DNA from: UBA1732 sp045114235
GTDB taxonomy: Bacteria; Verrucomicrobiota; Lentisphaeria; Victivallales; UBA1829
NCBI GenBank assembly: GCA_045114235.1
Contig: JBGUKB010000027.1
Span: 1-41,569, forward strand
Direction: 5' to 3'
Length of the DNA: 41,569 nt
In this document: positions 1 to 8,660 of the stretch, one piece after another
Position numbering within the stretch: the stretch's first letter is position 1
How the letters are laid out: every line of letters starts with the position of its first letter
Notes under the pieces: model-generated
What the model was told of the DNA's origin: nothing
The model's database searches: none
Seen by the model: only the letters and a program-made list of their open reading frames with translations
Program-made: the position numbers and the translations under genes

Positions 1-176
1 TCTCCATCCTGGATTTCGCCACCGCGCCCGGCGACGAGACCGCCGAACGCGCCAAGGCCGGGCAGCTTTCCGGGTCAGGCCAGGCGGCGGAACACGCCGA
101 AACGCGCATCCTGCCTTCTCACCGCGAGTCCGTCCGCCGCTATTTCAACAATTCCAACCCGCCGAATCAACCGTAA
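1..176 (+). CDS. C-terminal fragment of a protein at the head of the MoxR/vWA operon
   Basis: An open frame enters from the left edge (first full codon at base 3) and stops with TAA at 174-176, giving the last 57 residues. The tail contains RESVRRYF followed by an Asn/Pro-rich end. Large coiled-coil or membrane proteins directly upstream of MoxR genes in PVC bacteria often end in a similar R-x-x-V-x-x-YF stretch, so this is probably such a protein, but that assignment is from memory of gene neighbourhoods. Only 32 bases separate it from moxR, on the same strand, so it is likely the upstream member of the same operon. No domain can be identified from the fragment alone. Confidence 0.6.
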   Translation, partial: SILDFATAPGDETAERAKAGQLSGSGQAAEHAETRILPSHRESVRRYFNNSNPPNQP

Positions 177-208
177 CGTTTTTCATACCATATGGAGCAG
201 TTCCCGCG

Positions 209-1252
209 ATGAACACCGAAACCACCTCCCTGATGCCCCCCGAAGAGCTCAGCCATATCAGCAGCCTGGCGGCGCGCCTTCTCGACGAACTCGACAAAAT
301 CCTCCTCGGCCAGCACGAAGTACACAGGCTCCTCCTCATCGGCATCTTCAGCCGCGGCCACGTGCTGCTGGAAGGTCTCCCCGGCGTCGGCAAGACCGCG
401 CTCGTGAAGGCGCTCGGCAAGCTCATGCGCCTTGAGTTCAAGCGCATCCAGTTCACGCCCGACCTGCTCCCCAGCGACATCCTCGGCGGCAGCATCCTGC
501 AGGTCATGCCCGACGGCTCCCGCAAGATGGAGTTCCAGCCCGGCGCGATCTTCTCCAACATCCTCCTCGCCGACGAGATCAACCGCGCGTCGCCGAAGAC
601 CCAGTCCGCCATGCTCGAAGCCATGCAGGAACACGCCGTGACGCTCCTCGGCGAGACGCGCCCCCTGCCCGATCCGTTCTTCGTGCTGGCGTCGCAGAAC
701 CCGATCGAGCTCGAAGGCACCTACCCGATCCCGGAGGCGCAGCTCGACCGCTTCCTCTTCAAGATCAACGTGGCGGGCGTCGACGCCGACGTCCTCACGC
801 AGATCATCGCGCACCGCCGCCGCGGCGAACCGCCGGAGCCCGAGTGGACGCTCTCCGCCGAAGAACTCCGCGACATCTTCGCCGCCATGGACCGCATCTA
901 CCTCAGCGAATCCGTCGCGAACTATATCGCACGCATCGTGGCAGCCGGACACCCCGGCAACCCCGCCGCCATCCCGGACGTGACGCGTTTCGTGACCTAC
1001 GGCCCCTCGCCCCGCGCCGCCATCGCCCTCGCCGAATCCTCCCGCGCCGCCGCGCTCATCGCCGGACGTCCCGCGGTCGGGTTCGAGGACGTCCGCAGCG
1101 TCGCGCCCGCGGTCCTGAACCACCGCCTCATCCTGAACTACCAGGCGAAGCTCGACAAGATCACGCCCGTGGAGCTCTCCGCCCGCCTCCTCGAAAAAGT
1201 CGATCCCGCCGGCATCGAATGGCCGCAGGGCGTCAACGCCGGAAAGGATTGA
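209..1252 (+). CDS. moxR: MoxR-family AAA+ ATPase
   Basis: A 347-residue cytoplasmic AAA+ ATPase, the usual MoxR length. Walker A is GLPGVGKT at about residues 56-63, Walker B is LLADE ending at E123, and a sensor-1 stretch ASQNPIE follows near residue 160. MoxR proteins act as chaperone-like ATPases that work with von Willebrand A (vWA) proteins, often to insert metals or remodel complexes. Here it is followed downstream by one DUF58 and two further vWA proteins, the typical partners. A GGAG lies about 13 bases before the ATG. The gene ends four bases before the next start, so it is co-transcribed. The family is certain; the client of this system is not known. Confidence 0.95.
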   Translation: MNTETTSLMPPEELSHISSLAARLLDELDKILLGQHEVHRLLLIGIFSRGHVLLEGLPGVGKTALVKALGKLMRLEFKRIQFTPDLLPSDILGGSILQVMPDGSRKMEFQPGAIFSNILLADEINRASPKTQSAMLEAMQEHAVTLLGETRPLPDPFFVLASQNPIELEGTYPIPEAQLDRFLFKINVAGVDADVLTQIIAHRRRGEPPEPEWTLSAEELRDIFAAMDRIYLSESVANYIARIVAAGHPGNPAAIPDVTRFVTYGPSPRAAIALAESSRAAALIAGRPAVGFEDVRSVAPAVLNHRLILNYQAKLDKITPVELSARLLEKVDPAGIEWPQGVNAGKD

Positions 1253-1255
1253 TCC

Positions 1256-3424
1256 ATGACGCACCGTTCCTTGAGGACTTTCCGGCGCGCGTTCCTGCCC
1301 GCGCTTCTCCTGATGCTGCCCGCCGCGGCGTTTCCGTTCGCGGCCAGCCAGGCCCCGGCCGATTTTCCGGTCACGGCACCGGTCCGGGTATCGGATCCCC
1401 AGCGCATCGCGGACGACGACGATCCGGCATCGATCAGGGCGGGAACACCCGCGTCCGCCCCGTCCGGCCCGGTGAAGATCACCGCCGTGCCCGCGCCCTT
1501 CCTCTCCATCGCGACCGGCGACCAGATCGTCCGCGAGTTTGTCGTGCAAAACGATTCCGCGAAACCCGTCGACGTCAGGTTCGTCCTGAACTACACGATC
1601 GGCTGGCGCGGCAACCGGGCGGACCGTTCCGTCACGACTTCGCGGAAGATCCCGGCGAACTCCATCCAGACCGTATCCGTCTACGTCCCGTCGAGCCTCG
1701 ACGACAACGGGTTGAACATGGAAGTCTACGATCCGAAGATATACGTCGACGGCAGGCAGTACAAGCCGCTTCCGCCCGGCATCTTCGACATCGGCAGCAT
1801 GTCATGTGCCTTTTACACCGCACCGTCCTCGTTCGACTCGGAAGAAGCGGCCCTGACCCCGCTCGTCAGCGGGATCGTCACGAAACTATACCGGACATAC
1901 GGCCGCAACTTGATGGATGCCGCCTTCTCCAACTCCGACACGGTCCAGTGGCCCTCCATCCCGCAGTTCTATCAGGCGAAGGACCTCATCATCCGCAAGA
2001 CCACCGACAAATTCACGCCCGACGCCGAACGCGCCATCCGCGACGCCGTAATGCTGGGCGCGACCGAACTCCTTTTCGTCGCCGAGGGCACGCGCGCCCC
2101 CGATTGGGTCCCCGCGCCGGAATTCCCCGGCGTGCCGGTCATCGTGCCGCGCGGATTCGGGCGCACCATCGTGATCGACGAACGCCTCTTCGCCTCCCTT
2201 CCGGGGTTCCAACTCCCGCGGCAAACCTCCGCGGGCGGAAACGAGGGCATGCCCGATCCGGACGCCATCGACGAGTGGAAAAGGACCGGGGTTCCGCCCA
2301 ACTCAGCCCAGGGAAAAATGATCGCCGGTATGATCCAGCCGGTCGTCGATTACCTGAAAAACTCCGACCTCTTCATCGTGAACCCCGCCGCGGTGTGCCA
2401 GATGCTCCCGTGCGTCGACATCCCGAACATGTCGTTCGCCATCGTCATCCTCGCGCTGCTGGCGTACATCGTCATCGTTGGCCCGGTCAACTATTTCTAT
2501 CTCATCAAGCACAAGAAAAGCATCCTGCTGCTCCTGCTGACCGTCCCGGTGATCTCGTTCGTCTTCGTCGGGATCGTCATCGTCTTCGTCACGCTCTTCG
2601 AAGGCTGGTTCTCCCGCGCCTCCGCGGTCGGCATGACGTTCCTCGACCAGCAGGAAAGCATGGCCTACACGCGCGCCGCCGTAAGCCTCTACGCGCCGCT
2701 TCCCGTCCGCAGGCTGACCTTCGACCCGTCGGACACCGTGTCGTTAGCCCGCGCGAAGAATGCAAATGTTTCCCTCGGCCGCGATCAGGTCGTGACGGGC
2801 GCGAATAAAGCGCGCGTCCCGCTGGTCTACGGCATATCCCGCGCGGAAAAGCACCTCGAGCAGCTCAAGGTCTCCCGCAACGCTGCAGGCACGCTCACCG
2901 TCGTGAACGGCCTCGGCGTCCCGGTGAAGGTCCTCGCCATGAAGACCCCCGACGGACAGCTCTGGCTCCCCTCGGACAACACGATTCCGCCGGGCGTCTC
3001 CGCCGAGCTGAAACCGTACACCGGGACAGAACCGCCCGAAGCGGCCTTGAACGCACAGCTCGCGAGCATGAAGAAGGAAGAGGTCTCCGCCCCCTCGCCT
3101 GCCGAAGTGTGGCGTCACGGACGCAACCAGCTTTTCTACACCGTCTGCGCGTATCTGCTGGAGCCCGACACCGGCAGCGGCGCGGGCAACAACGCCCGTT
3201 CGCAAACGAACGGGTATTTCTCCAAGTATTCGGTCATGAGCATCCGCCACGACGCGCTCGCCGTCGTTCAGGGGAAAGGCGGCGTCTCCCCGCTCGCCGC
3301 CTGCCTCGCCCCCGGCATGTACGTCGTCGAGACCGACAGGCCGCTCTTCTACTCGCCCGGCTGCAACCCGCTTTCCTTCCGTGCCCGCCACCTCGTCGTC
3401 GGCACGTTCACCCTTCAGGAGTAA
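1256..3424 (+). CDS. Exported membrane protein of unknown function in the MoxR/ABC operon
   Basis: A 722-residue protein with an N-terminal signal peptide (basic start, then a Leu/Ala-rich core to about residue 30). A long extracytoplasmic region follows, then two adjacent membrane helices at about 392-418 and 423-450 joined by the short basic NYFYLIKHKKS loop, and then a second extracytoplasmic domain to the C-terminus. This layout, with a helix pair in the middle, recalls proteins encoded beside ABC-2 exporters and MoxR genes in other PVC genomes, but I recognise no named domain. An AAGGA sits just upstream of the ATG. It lies between moxR and the ABC ATPase gene, so an accessory or periplasmic partner of the exporter is a reasonable inference, not a demonstrated role. 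Confidence 0.85.
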   Translation: MTHRSLRTFRRAFLPALLLMLPAAAFPFAASQAPADFPVTAPVRVSDPQRIADDDDPASIRAGTPASAPSGPVKITAVPAPFLSIATGDQIVREFVVQNDSAKPVDVRFVLNYTIGWRGNRADRSVTTSRKIPANSIQTVSVYVPSSLDDNGLNMEVYDPKIYVDGRQYKPLPPGIFDIGSMSCAFYTAPSSFDSEEAALTPLVSGIVTKLYRTYGRNLMDAAFSNSDTVQWPSIPQFYQAKDLIIRKTTDKFTPDAERAIRDAVMLGATELLFVAEGTRAPDWVPAPEFPGVPVIVPRGFGRTIVIDERLFASLPGFQLPRQTSAGGNEGMPDPDAIDEWKRTGVPPNSAQGKMIAGMIQPVVDYLKNSDLFIVNPAAVCQMLPCVDIPNMSFAIVILALLAYIVIVGPVNYFYLIKHKKSILLLLLTVPVISFVFVGIVIVFVTLFEGWFSRASAVGMTFLDQQESMAYTRAAVSLYAPLPVRRLTFDPSDTVSLARAKNANVSLGRDQVVTGANKARVPLVYGISRAEKHLEQLKVSRNAAGTLTVVNGLGVPVKVLAMKTPDGQLWLPSDNTIPPGVSAELKPYTGTEPPEAALNAQLASMKKEEVSAPSPAEVWRHGRNQLFYTVCAYLLEPDTGSGAGNNARSQTNGYFSKYSVMSIRHDALAVVQGKGGVSPLAACLAPGMYVVETDRPLFYSPGCNPLSFRARHLVVGTFTLQE

Positions 3425-3430
3425 GCCCAC

Positions 3431-4480
3431 ATGAAAACTGAAGTCCGCAATCTCACGCGCGTATTCGGCAAGACCGTCGCCGTCAATGATATTTCCTTCT
3501 CGTTCGAAGACGGCAACATCTTCGGATTCATCGGGCCGAACGGCGCGGGCAAGACCACCACGATCCGCATCATGGCGACGCTCGACCTCGCCACCTCCGG
3601 CGACGTCTTCTACGACGGCGTTTCCGCCACGCTCTACCCGGAGGCCGTCCGCCGCGTGGTCGGCTACATGCCCGACTCCCTGCCCGGCTACAAGGACATC
3701 CAGGTCTGGGAATACCTCGATTTCTTCGCTCGCAGTTTCGGCCTGAAGGGCGCGGAGCGCACCCGCGCGCTGGACGACATCGTGGAGTTCACCAACCTCG
3801 GCGAACTCCGCAACAAGTTCCTCTACGCGCTCTCCAAGGGCATGAAGCAGCGCGTCAGCCTCGCGCGCGCCCTCATTCATAATCCCAAAGTCCTCATCAT
3901 GGACGAACCGGCGGCAGGTCTCGACCCGCGCGCCCGCCACGAACTCCGCACCCTGCTGAAGATCCTCGCCGACCAGAAGAAGGCGATCTTCCTGAGCAGC
4001 CACATCCTGTCCGAACTTCAGGACATCTGCGACGGCGCGGTCATCATCGAACAGGGCAAGCTCCTGTCCGCGGGCACGCTGAACGACCTCCTCGCGCAGG
4101 TCAACGGCGGCCCCGTTCCTTCCGCCGCGCCCGCCCCGGCACAGCCGCAATCCGGCGAAACCGCCGACCTCTCCGGTTCCGACGCCGCGACCGCCGCGCC
4201 TCAGCCGCAGGCCGCGCCGAAGGGCGTCAGCATCACGCTGAAGACCCCGCGCGGCGAGGCGGAACCCGTCCGTCTGAAACTCCTCGAACACCCGCTCACG
4301 CGCTCCGTGGACCTGTTCGACGACGACGAAGTCCACGCGGTCATCGAGGGCACCGACGCCGAGGTCTCCCGCGTCGTCGGCACCGTCTTCGCCGCCGGGC
4401 TCACGGTCCTGTCGTTCACGCGGAACCAGATGGGACTGGAGGAGCTCTTCATGAAGATCACGCAGGGCAAGGTCCAGTAA
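3431..4480 (+). CDS. ABC transporter ATP-binding protein (ABC-2 / GldA-like)
   Basis: A 349-residue ABC ATPase. Walker A is GPNGAGKT (35-42), the signature is LSKGMKQR (134-141), Walker B is LIMDEP with catalytic E159, and the H-loop is SSH at 189-191, so all catalytic motifs are intact. The closest pattern is the ABC-2 exporter class (GldA, CcmA-like). After the ATPase core at about residue 225 comes an Ala/Pro/Gln-rich linker of roughly 40 residues and a small C-terminal domain, longer than in a minimal exporter ATPase. AGGAG precedes the ATG, and the gene lies 6 bases after its upstream neighbour and 12 before the permease. It should energise the membrane proteins encoded next. The substrate is unknown. 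Confidence 0.95.
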   Translation: MKTEVRNLTRVFGKTVAVNDISFSFEDGNIFGFIGPNGAGKTTTIRIMATLDLATSGDVFYDGVSATLYPEAVRRVVGYMPDSLPGYKDIQVWEYLDFFARSFGLKGAERTRALDDIVEFTNLGELRNKFLYALSKGMKQRVSLARALIHNPKVLIMDEPAAGLDPRARHELRTLLKILADQKKAIFLSSHILSELQDICDGAVIIEQGKLLSAGTLNDLLAQVNGGPVPSAAPAPAQPQSGETADLSGSDAATAAPQPQAAPKGVSITLKTPRGEAEPVRLKLLEHPLTRSVDLFDDDEVHAVIEGTDAEVSRVVGTVFAAGLTVLSFTRNQMGLEELFMKITQGKVQ

Positions 4481-4492
4481 GGAGGCGCGCAC

Positions 4493-5992
4493 ATGGTCGG
4501 AAAAGCATTCTTCGAAAACCTCGGCGAGTCCCTGAACCCGGTCTTCATCAAGGAAATGCGCCAGTATTTCCAGAACCGCCGCATGGTCATCTTCATGGGC
4601 CTGCTCCTCCTCGTGCAGTTCATCGTCACGCTCTTCTTCGCCTCCGCCATGACGTTCGACGCGGACGGGAGCGACGGCGTCGTGTTCTTCCTGCTCATCG
4701 TGTTCGCGGGGGCCGGGCTGTCCGTCCTGCTCTGTTCGATCGGCGCGGAACAGCGTTTCGCGGAGGAGCGCTCCGACAAGGAGCTGAACTACTCCATGCT
4801 GACCACGCTCAAACCGTCCGCCGTCATCATCGGCAAGCTCGAGGGCGCCATGGTCATGATCCTGTGCATCTTCTCCATGCTGCTGCCGTTCCTGACCGCG
4901 GCGTACTTCATGCGCGGGCTTTCGGCGGCGTCCCTGCTCGTCACGGTCTGCCTCTTCCCGATCCTCGTGCTGTACGCGCTCGCGGGCATCTTCGCCGGAT
5001 CGTTCGGGCAGAAATGGGTCACGGTGCTGTTTTTCGTCGGGATCTTCAACAGCGCGTTCGCGCTGATCCCGGCCTTCTTCGAGATCGTCGAGGATCTCAT
5101 GGAGCGTGGCAGCATCGATTCCACCTTCTGGATCACCATCCTCGTCGAATACGAGATCGCGCTCCTGGCCGGCATCATGCTCTTCCTGCTCTCGCTCGCG
5201 GTCGTCTCCCCGCCGAAATCCAACCGGCTCCTGCCCGCGAAGGTCTACCTCTTCGCCCTGCCCTTCCTCTCGCTGCTCATGATGATCCCGTACTACATCG
5301 TCTACGGCCCCAGCGACTTTCCCCCGGACGTCTTCTTCTTCATCGAGTTCACCTTCTGCTGCTTCGCGGCCGTCGTGTTCGGGATCATCGCGATCTTCGA
5401 GATGCCGACGAACAGCATCCGCGTCTACATGAAATGCCCGTGCGATCCCGTCGGACGCCTCCTGCATTTCCTGTTCTCCACCGGATTCTCCGGCTCCCTG
5501 ATCCTCGCCTTCCTGATCCTCGCAATCCCCTTCGCGCTGCTCCCGTTCGGGGATCTCTCCGCGGACGAGACCGCCTACTTCCAGGGATTCCTCAGCATCA
5601 TCGTGTCCTTCCTGGGGTTCGTGACCTTCTCGCTCGTCCTGAGCTGGCGGACCAAACTGCCCCTGCCAGCCTGGCTGTGGATGATCATTTTCGAGGTCGC
5701 GGGCAACACCCTCGCATGGATTCCCGTCCTGCTCAACGGCGGGGAGATCAGCGGGCTCAGGGATTACGTGCGCCATGCCTGCATGCTGGTCTCCCATTTC
5801 TACTCCCTCGTCGAACTGGTCGACACTGCTCCCCTCTGGGCTTTCAACCTTCACGCCCTCTACGCATCCCTCGCGGTCACGGGCGTCCTCTTCCTTCTTC
5901 TGCTGCCCGCCATCGTCAAGGCGTTCCGCATGCACCGCCGCCCGGATGACGGCGCAGTCAAACCGCCCACGAAGGAAATGCTCAAGAAATGA
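4493..5992 (+). CDS. ABC-2 type transporter permease
   Basis: A 499-residue polytopic inner-membrane protein with about a dozen hydrophobic helices, the first near residues 32-55. The start, NPVFIKEMRQYFQNRR, is typical of ABC-2 exporter permeases, where a short cytoplasmic helix carrying an E-x-R/Q stretch precedes the first membrane span. It follows the ATPase gene by 12 bases with a strong AAGGAGG, and its stop overlaps the next start (ATGA). It is inferred to be the membrane channel for the ATPase encoded upstream. It is roughly twice the size of a single six-helix ABC-2 permease, so it may be a fused or expanded form. Confidence 0.88.
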   Translation: MVGKAFFENLGESLNPVFIKEMRQYFQNRRMVIFMGLLLLVQFIVTLFFASAMTFDADGSDGVVFFLLIVFAGAGLSVLLCSIGAEQRFAEERSDKELNYSMLTTLKPSAVIIGKLEGAMVMILCIFSMLLPFLTAAYFMRGLSAASLLVTVCLFPILVLYALAGIFAGSFGQKWVTVLFFVGIFNSAFALIPAFFEIVEDLMERGSIDSTFWITILVEYEIALLAGIMLFLLSLAVVSPPKSNRLLPAKVYLFALPFLSLLMMIPYYIVYGPSDFPPDVFFFIEFTFCCFAAVVFGIIAIFEMPTNSIRVYMKCPCDPVGRLLHFLFSTGFSGSLILAFLILAIPFALLPFGDLSADETAYFQGFLSIIVSFLGFVTFSLVLSWRTKLPLPAWLWMIIFEVAGNTLAWIPVLLNGGEISGLRDYVRHACMLVSHFYSLVELVDTAPLWAFNLHALYASLAVTGVLFLLLLPAIVKAFRMHRRPDDGAVKPPTKEMLKK

Positions 5993-7788
5993 ACCCGGAA
6001 TCCGCGCCCGAAATCACGAATCCGCCGCCGGAAAAAACGTTCCCCGAACGCTCCGCGGAATCAGGAGAAGCCCGTCCGAAGAAAAAGCCCGGACTTCTTC
6101 TGCGGCCCTTCGTCCGCATCGGGCAGTGGCTCGACCGCGGCCTGGACCTGGAGGGTCGCGACACGTCCGGCTGGAATACCTACTATTATTATTTCCGGCA
6201 GGTCGCCCAGCACCGCGCCCCGATCAAGCTCAAATACCTGAAGTGGTTCGCGATGGCGTTCAATTTGTATTTCTTCGGGTCGATCCTTTTCTCGATCATC
6301 TGCGGCATCCTGGCGGCCTCCGTGCCAAGAGGCGCGGGCGAAGGGTTCGAGGGGCTCGCCATCTTCGGCTACATCATGCTCGGCATAGGCGGACTGGCAA
6401 GCAATCTCCTCTTTCTGCTGCCCATGATGTTCCTCCCCGTCCTCGTGGTCGCCCCGGTGTTCCGGCTCCGCAGCAAAAGCCGCGCCCTCATCACGTCACG
6501 CGCCAAGGAACCGCCTCTGCTGGCGCACCTGGTGCAGTACACGTCGCATAAAGGACTCGTGCAGGGCGCGCTGCAGAGCTTTCTTTACACCTGGAAACGG
6601 CTGCTCATCCTGCTGTCGCCGTGCCTCGCCGTCATTCTCCTGTTCCTGGCATGGGTCTTCGTGTCCGACATTTCCTCAGATAATCTTTTTTCGGAGTTTT
6701 TTGACAGAATTCGGCAAACAGGCAAGCTTGCGTTTATCGGGCTCCCGAAGTCCCCTTTTACGCTGGCCATCCTGTGCGTCATGGCGGTCTCGCTGTTCTT
6801 CCTCATGCAGCCCTTCTGCTACCGGCTGGACTCCCTGATCGTGGCAATCTGCATCGGCGCCGAAACGGTCATGCTCTTCGGGTTCATCATCGCGTTCAGC
6901 TGGAGCACGGGCAGGCCGGTGCCGGTTGCATCCGCTGCGTCTTCGGCGGAATTCCTGGCTTTCTTTTCGATCTATGCCGTGTCGTGCCTGTTCGCCATCG
7001 TCTATTTCCCGCTCGCCGCCGCCGACACCGGCGAATACGGCCTCGGCAAACGCACCTCGAGATGGCTCCGCATCCTGCTGTACACGATGGCGGGCGGCTT
7101 CCTCGCGGGCCTGCTCTCGATCGCCCTCTCCGGGTTCCTGGACACCACCTACCATGACAGCGAAGGGAGATTCATCGAGGTTCTGTCCACTTTTGTCACT
7201 CTGGGGCTTTTCGTATGTATCACAGGGTTGCTGGTCACCTCGATCTCCGTCACTTCGCCCCTGGCGGCGCGCCAGCTCCAAACCCGTGCAAAAGAGCCCT
7301 TCCTTCGGAAACTCTTCGACCCGGCTTCGCCGCTCTCCCTGCTCCCGGTCCTCGCGCTGGAGCTGATCGCCCTCGCGACCGTTCTCATCCTGTTCCAGGC
7401 CCAGGCATCCCTGCGGACGGCGGGCGACCGTCGATTGCTCGAAGCAGCCATCCTCTACAGCTGGAGCAGCAGGGCGCGGAACGCCTGGACCGCAATCCAT
7501 TTCGGGCTCGCCCTTGCATACGCCCGCCAGCGGAGGAAACCGGAGATGAAGGCGCCGTGGGACTTCCATGTCCGGTTCAACATGACCGTCCTCGTCACCT
7601 ACGTCGCCATCCAGCTGTTCCTGGCGCTGACTTCCAGAAGTGGCGCCGGATTCGTCGGCATCGTTCTGTATATCGTGTCGTTGATCGTCCTGTTCACCAC
7701 CTTCGGCTCCCTGAAAAGCCCCGCTTCGACTTATAAGGTCGAGGCTCCCCCGGAGGCACTGGATCAGGACGGGGAGGAGGCGTCATGA
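5989..7788 (+). CDS. Polytopic membrane protein, probable second subunit of the ABC exporter
   Basis: A 599-residue protein with a Pro/Lys-rich cytoplasmic N-terminus of about 75 residues, a distinctive aromatic run (WNTYYYYF) just before the first helix, and about ten to twelve membrane spans after that. No named family is recognisable to me. It is coupled by ATGA overlaps to the permease gene upstream and the DUF58 gene downstream, which points to an obligate partner, either a second permease or a scaffold between the exporter and the MoxR/vWA proteins. Its membrane location is clear from sequence; its role is inferred from position only. Confidence 0.8.
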   Translation: MNPESAPEITNPPPEKTFPERSAESGEARPKKKPGLLLRPFVRIGQWLDRGLDLEGRDTSGWNTYYYYFRQVAQHRAPIKLKYLKWFAMAFNLYFFGSILFSIICGILAASVPRGAGEGFEGLAIFGYIMLGIGGLASNLLFLLPMMFLPVLVVAPVFRLRSKSRALITSRAKEPPLLAHLVQYTSHKGLVQGALQSFLYTWKRLLILLSPCLAVILLFLAWVFVSDISSDNLFSEFFDRIRQTGKLAFIGLPKSPFTLAILCVMAVSLFFLMQPFCYRLDSLIVAICIGAETVMLFGFIIAFSWSTGRPVPVASAASSAEFLAFFSIYAVSCLFAIVYFPLAAADTGEYGLGKRTSRWLRILLYTMAGGFLAGLLSIALSGFLDTTYHDSEGRFIEVLSTFVTLGLFVCITGLLVTSISVTSPLAARQLQTRAKEPFLRKLFDPASPLSLLPVLALELIALATVLILFQAQASLRTAGDRRLLEAAILYSWSSRARNAWTAIHFGLALAYARQRRKPEMKAPWDFHVRFNMTVLVTYVAIQLFLALTSRSGAGFVGIVLYIVSLIVLFTTFGSLKSPASTYKVEAPPEALDQDGEEAS

Positions 7789-8660
7789 CCTCGCCCGCAG
7801 CATCCATCCCGTATTTCAGGGACGCGGTCGAACGCGCCCTGGCCGCGACCGGTGGCGTGGAGCTGACCGCTCCCGCCCAGGTGTCCGGCATCGACGGACG
7901 CCGCGTCGGACGCAAGACGGGCAACGCGCTGGAGTTTTCCGAATATCGCGAGTACCGGCCCGGCGACGACCTGCGACGCATCGACTGGCGCGTGTACGCC
8001 CGGAGCGAACAGCTCATGATCAAGCAGTATTCGGAGGAAATCGACCCGCGGTGCGACGTGATCGTGGATCATTCGGCGTCCATGGCGTCGACCGAACGCA
8101 AGGCGTCCGCCGCGATCTCGCTCGCCGCGATCTTCGCGACCGCCGCCACGAACTCCGGGTTCTCCCTGAACCTCTGGCACGCCGCCGATACCTTCCGCAA
8201 GGACCCCGTGCCCGCCTCGCCGCTCCTCTGGGACTTCCCGCCCTTCGACACGCCGTTCAGCCCGTCCGAAAATCCCGCCTCGTTCTCCGGCCAGTTCTTC
8301 CGGCGCGGCATCCGCATCCTCGTGACCGACCTCATGGGGCCGGACGATCCCGCGCCCGTGCTGTCCCGCCTCGCCGACGGCGCCAAGCGCGCCGTGGTCG
8401 TGATGGTGCTGGACCAGGCGGAACTCGAGCCGGAACCGGACGCGAACGTGCTGCTGGTCGACGCGGAGACAGGCGAGGAACGCGAGCTCGTGCTGGACGA
8501 AGGCGCGCTCGCGCGCTACCACGAACGCCTCGAGAACCACCGCGCCATGTGGGCGGCCGCCGCTTTGTCGCGCGGCGTCCTGCTCCTGCCGCTTTCCGCC
8601 GCGGATTTCTGCCCGGAGATCCGCCCCGATGAACTTTTCCGCGCGGGGCTGCTCAAATGA
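7785..8660 (+). CDS. DUF58 domain protein
   Basis: A 291-residue protein of the DUF58 family. The hallmark block (EFSEYREYRPGDD, then RRIDW and a basic stretch) lies at about residues 46-75. It is followed by a vWA-like fold whose metal-binding motif is D-H-S-A-S starting at D95. There is no membrane segment, so it should be cytoplasmic or peripheral. DUF58 genes almost always follow moxR and precede BatA-like genes, and the proteins are presumed MoxR partners. Here the exporter genes are inserted between moxR and DUF58. The start is supported by GGAGGAGG about 8 bases upstream and an ATGA overlap with the previous stop. Confidence 0.93.
   Translation: MTSPAASIPYFRDAVERALAATGGVELTAPAQVSGIDGRRVGRKTGNALEFSEYREYRPGDDLRRIDWRVYARSEQLMIKQYSEEIDPRCDVIVDHSASMASTERKASAAISLAAIFATAATNSGFSLNLWHAADTFRKDPVPASPLLWDFPPFDTPFSPSENPASFSGQFFRRGIRILVTDLMGPDDPAPVLSRLADGAKRAVVVMVLDQAELEPEPDANVLLVDAETGEERELVLDEGALARYHERLENHRAMWAAAALSRGVLLLPLSAADFCPEIRPDELFRAGLLK

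Noticed and set aside
2744..5935. 1063-codon minus-strand open frame opposite the ABC genes
   Set aside because: It is a shadow produced by GC-rich codon bias: its product is almost all Arg/Glu/Asp/Gly, it has no domain, and the plus strand encodes clear ABC transporter motifs in the same bases.
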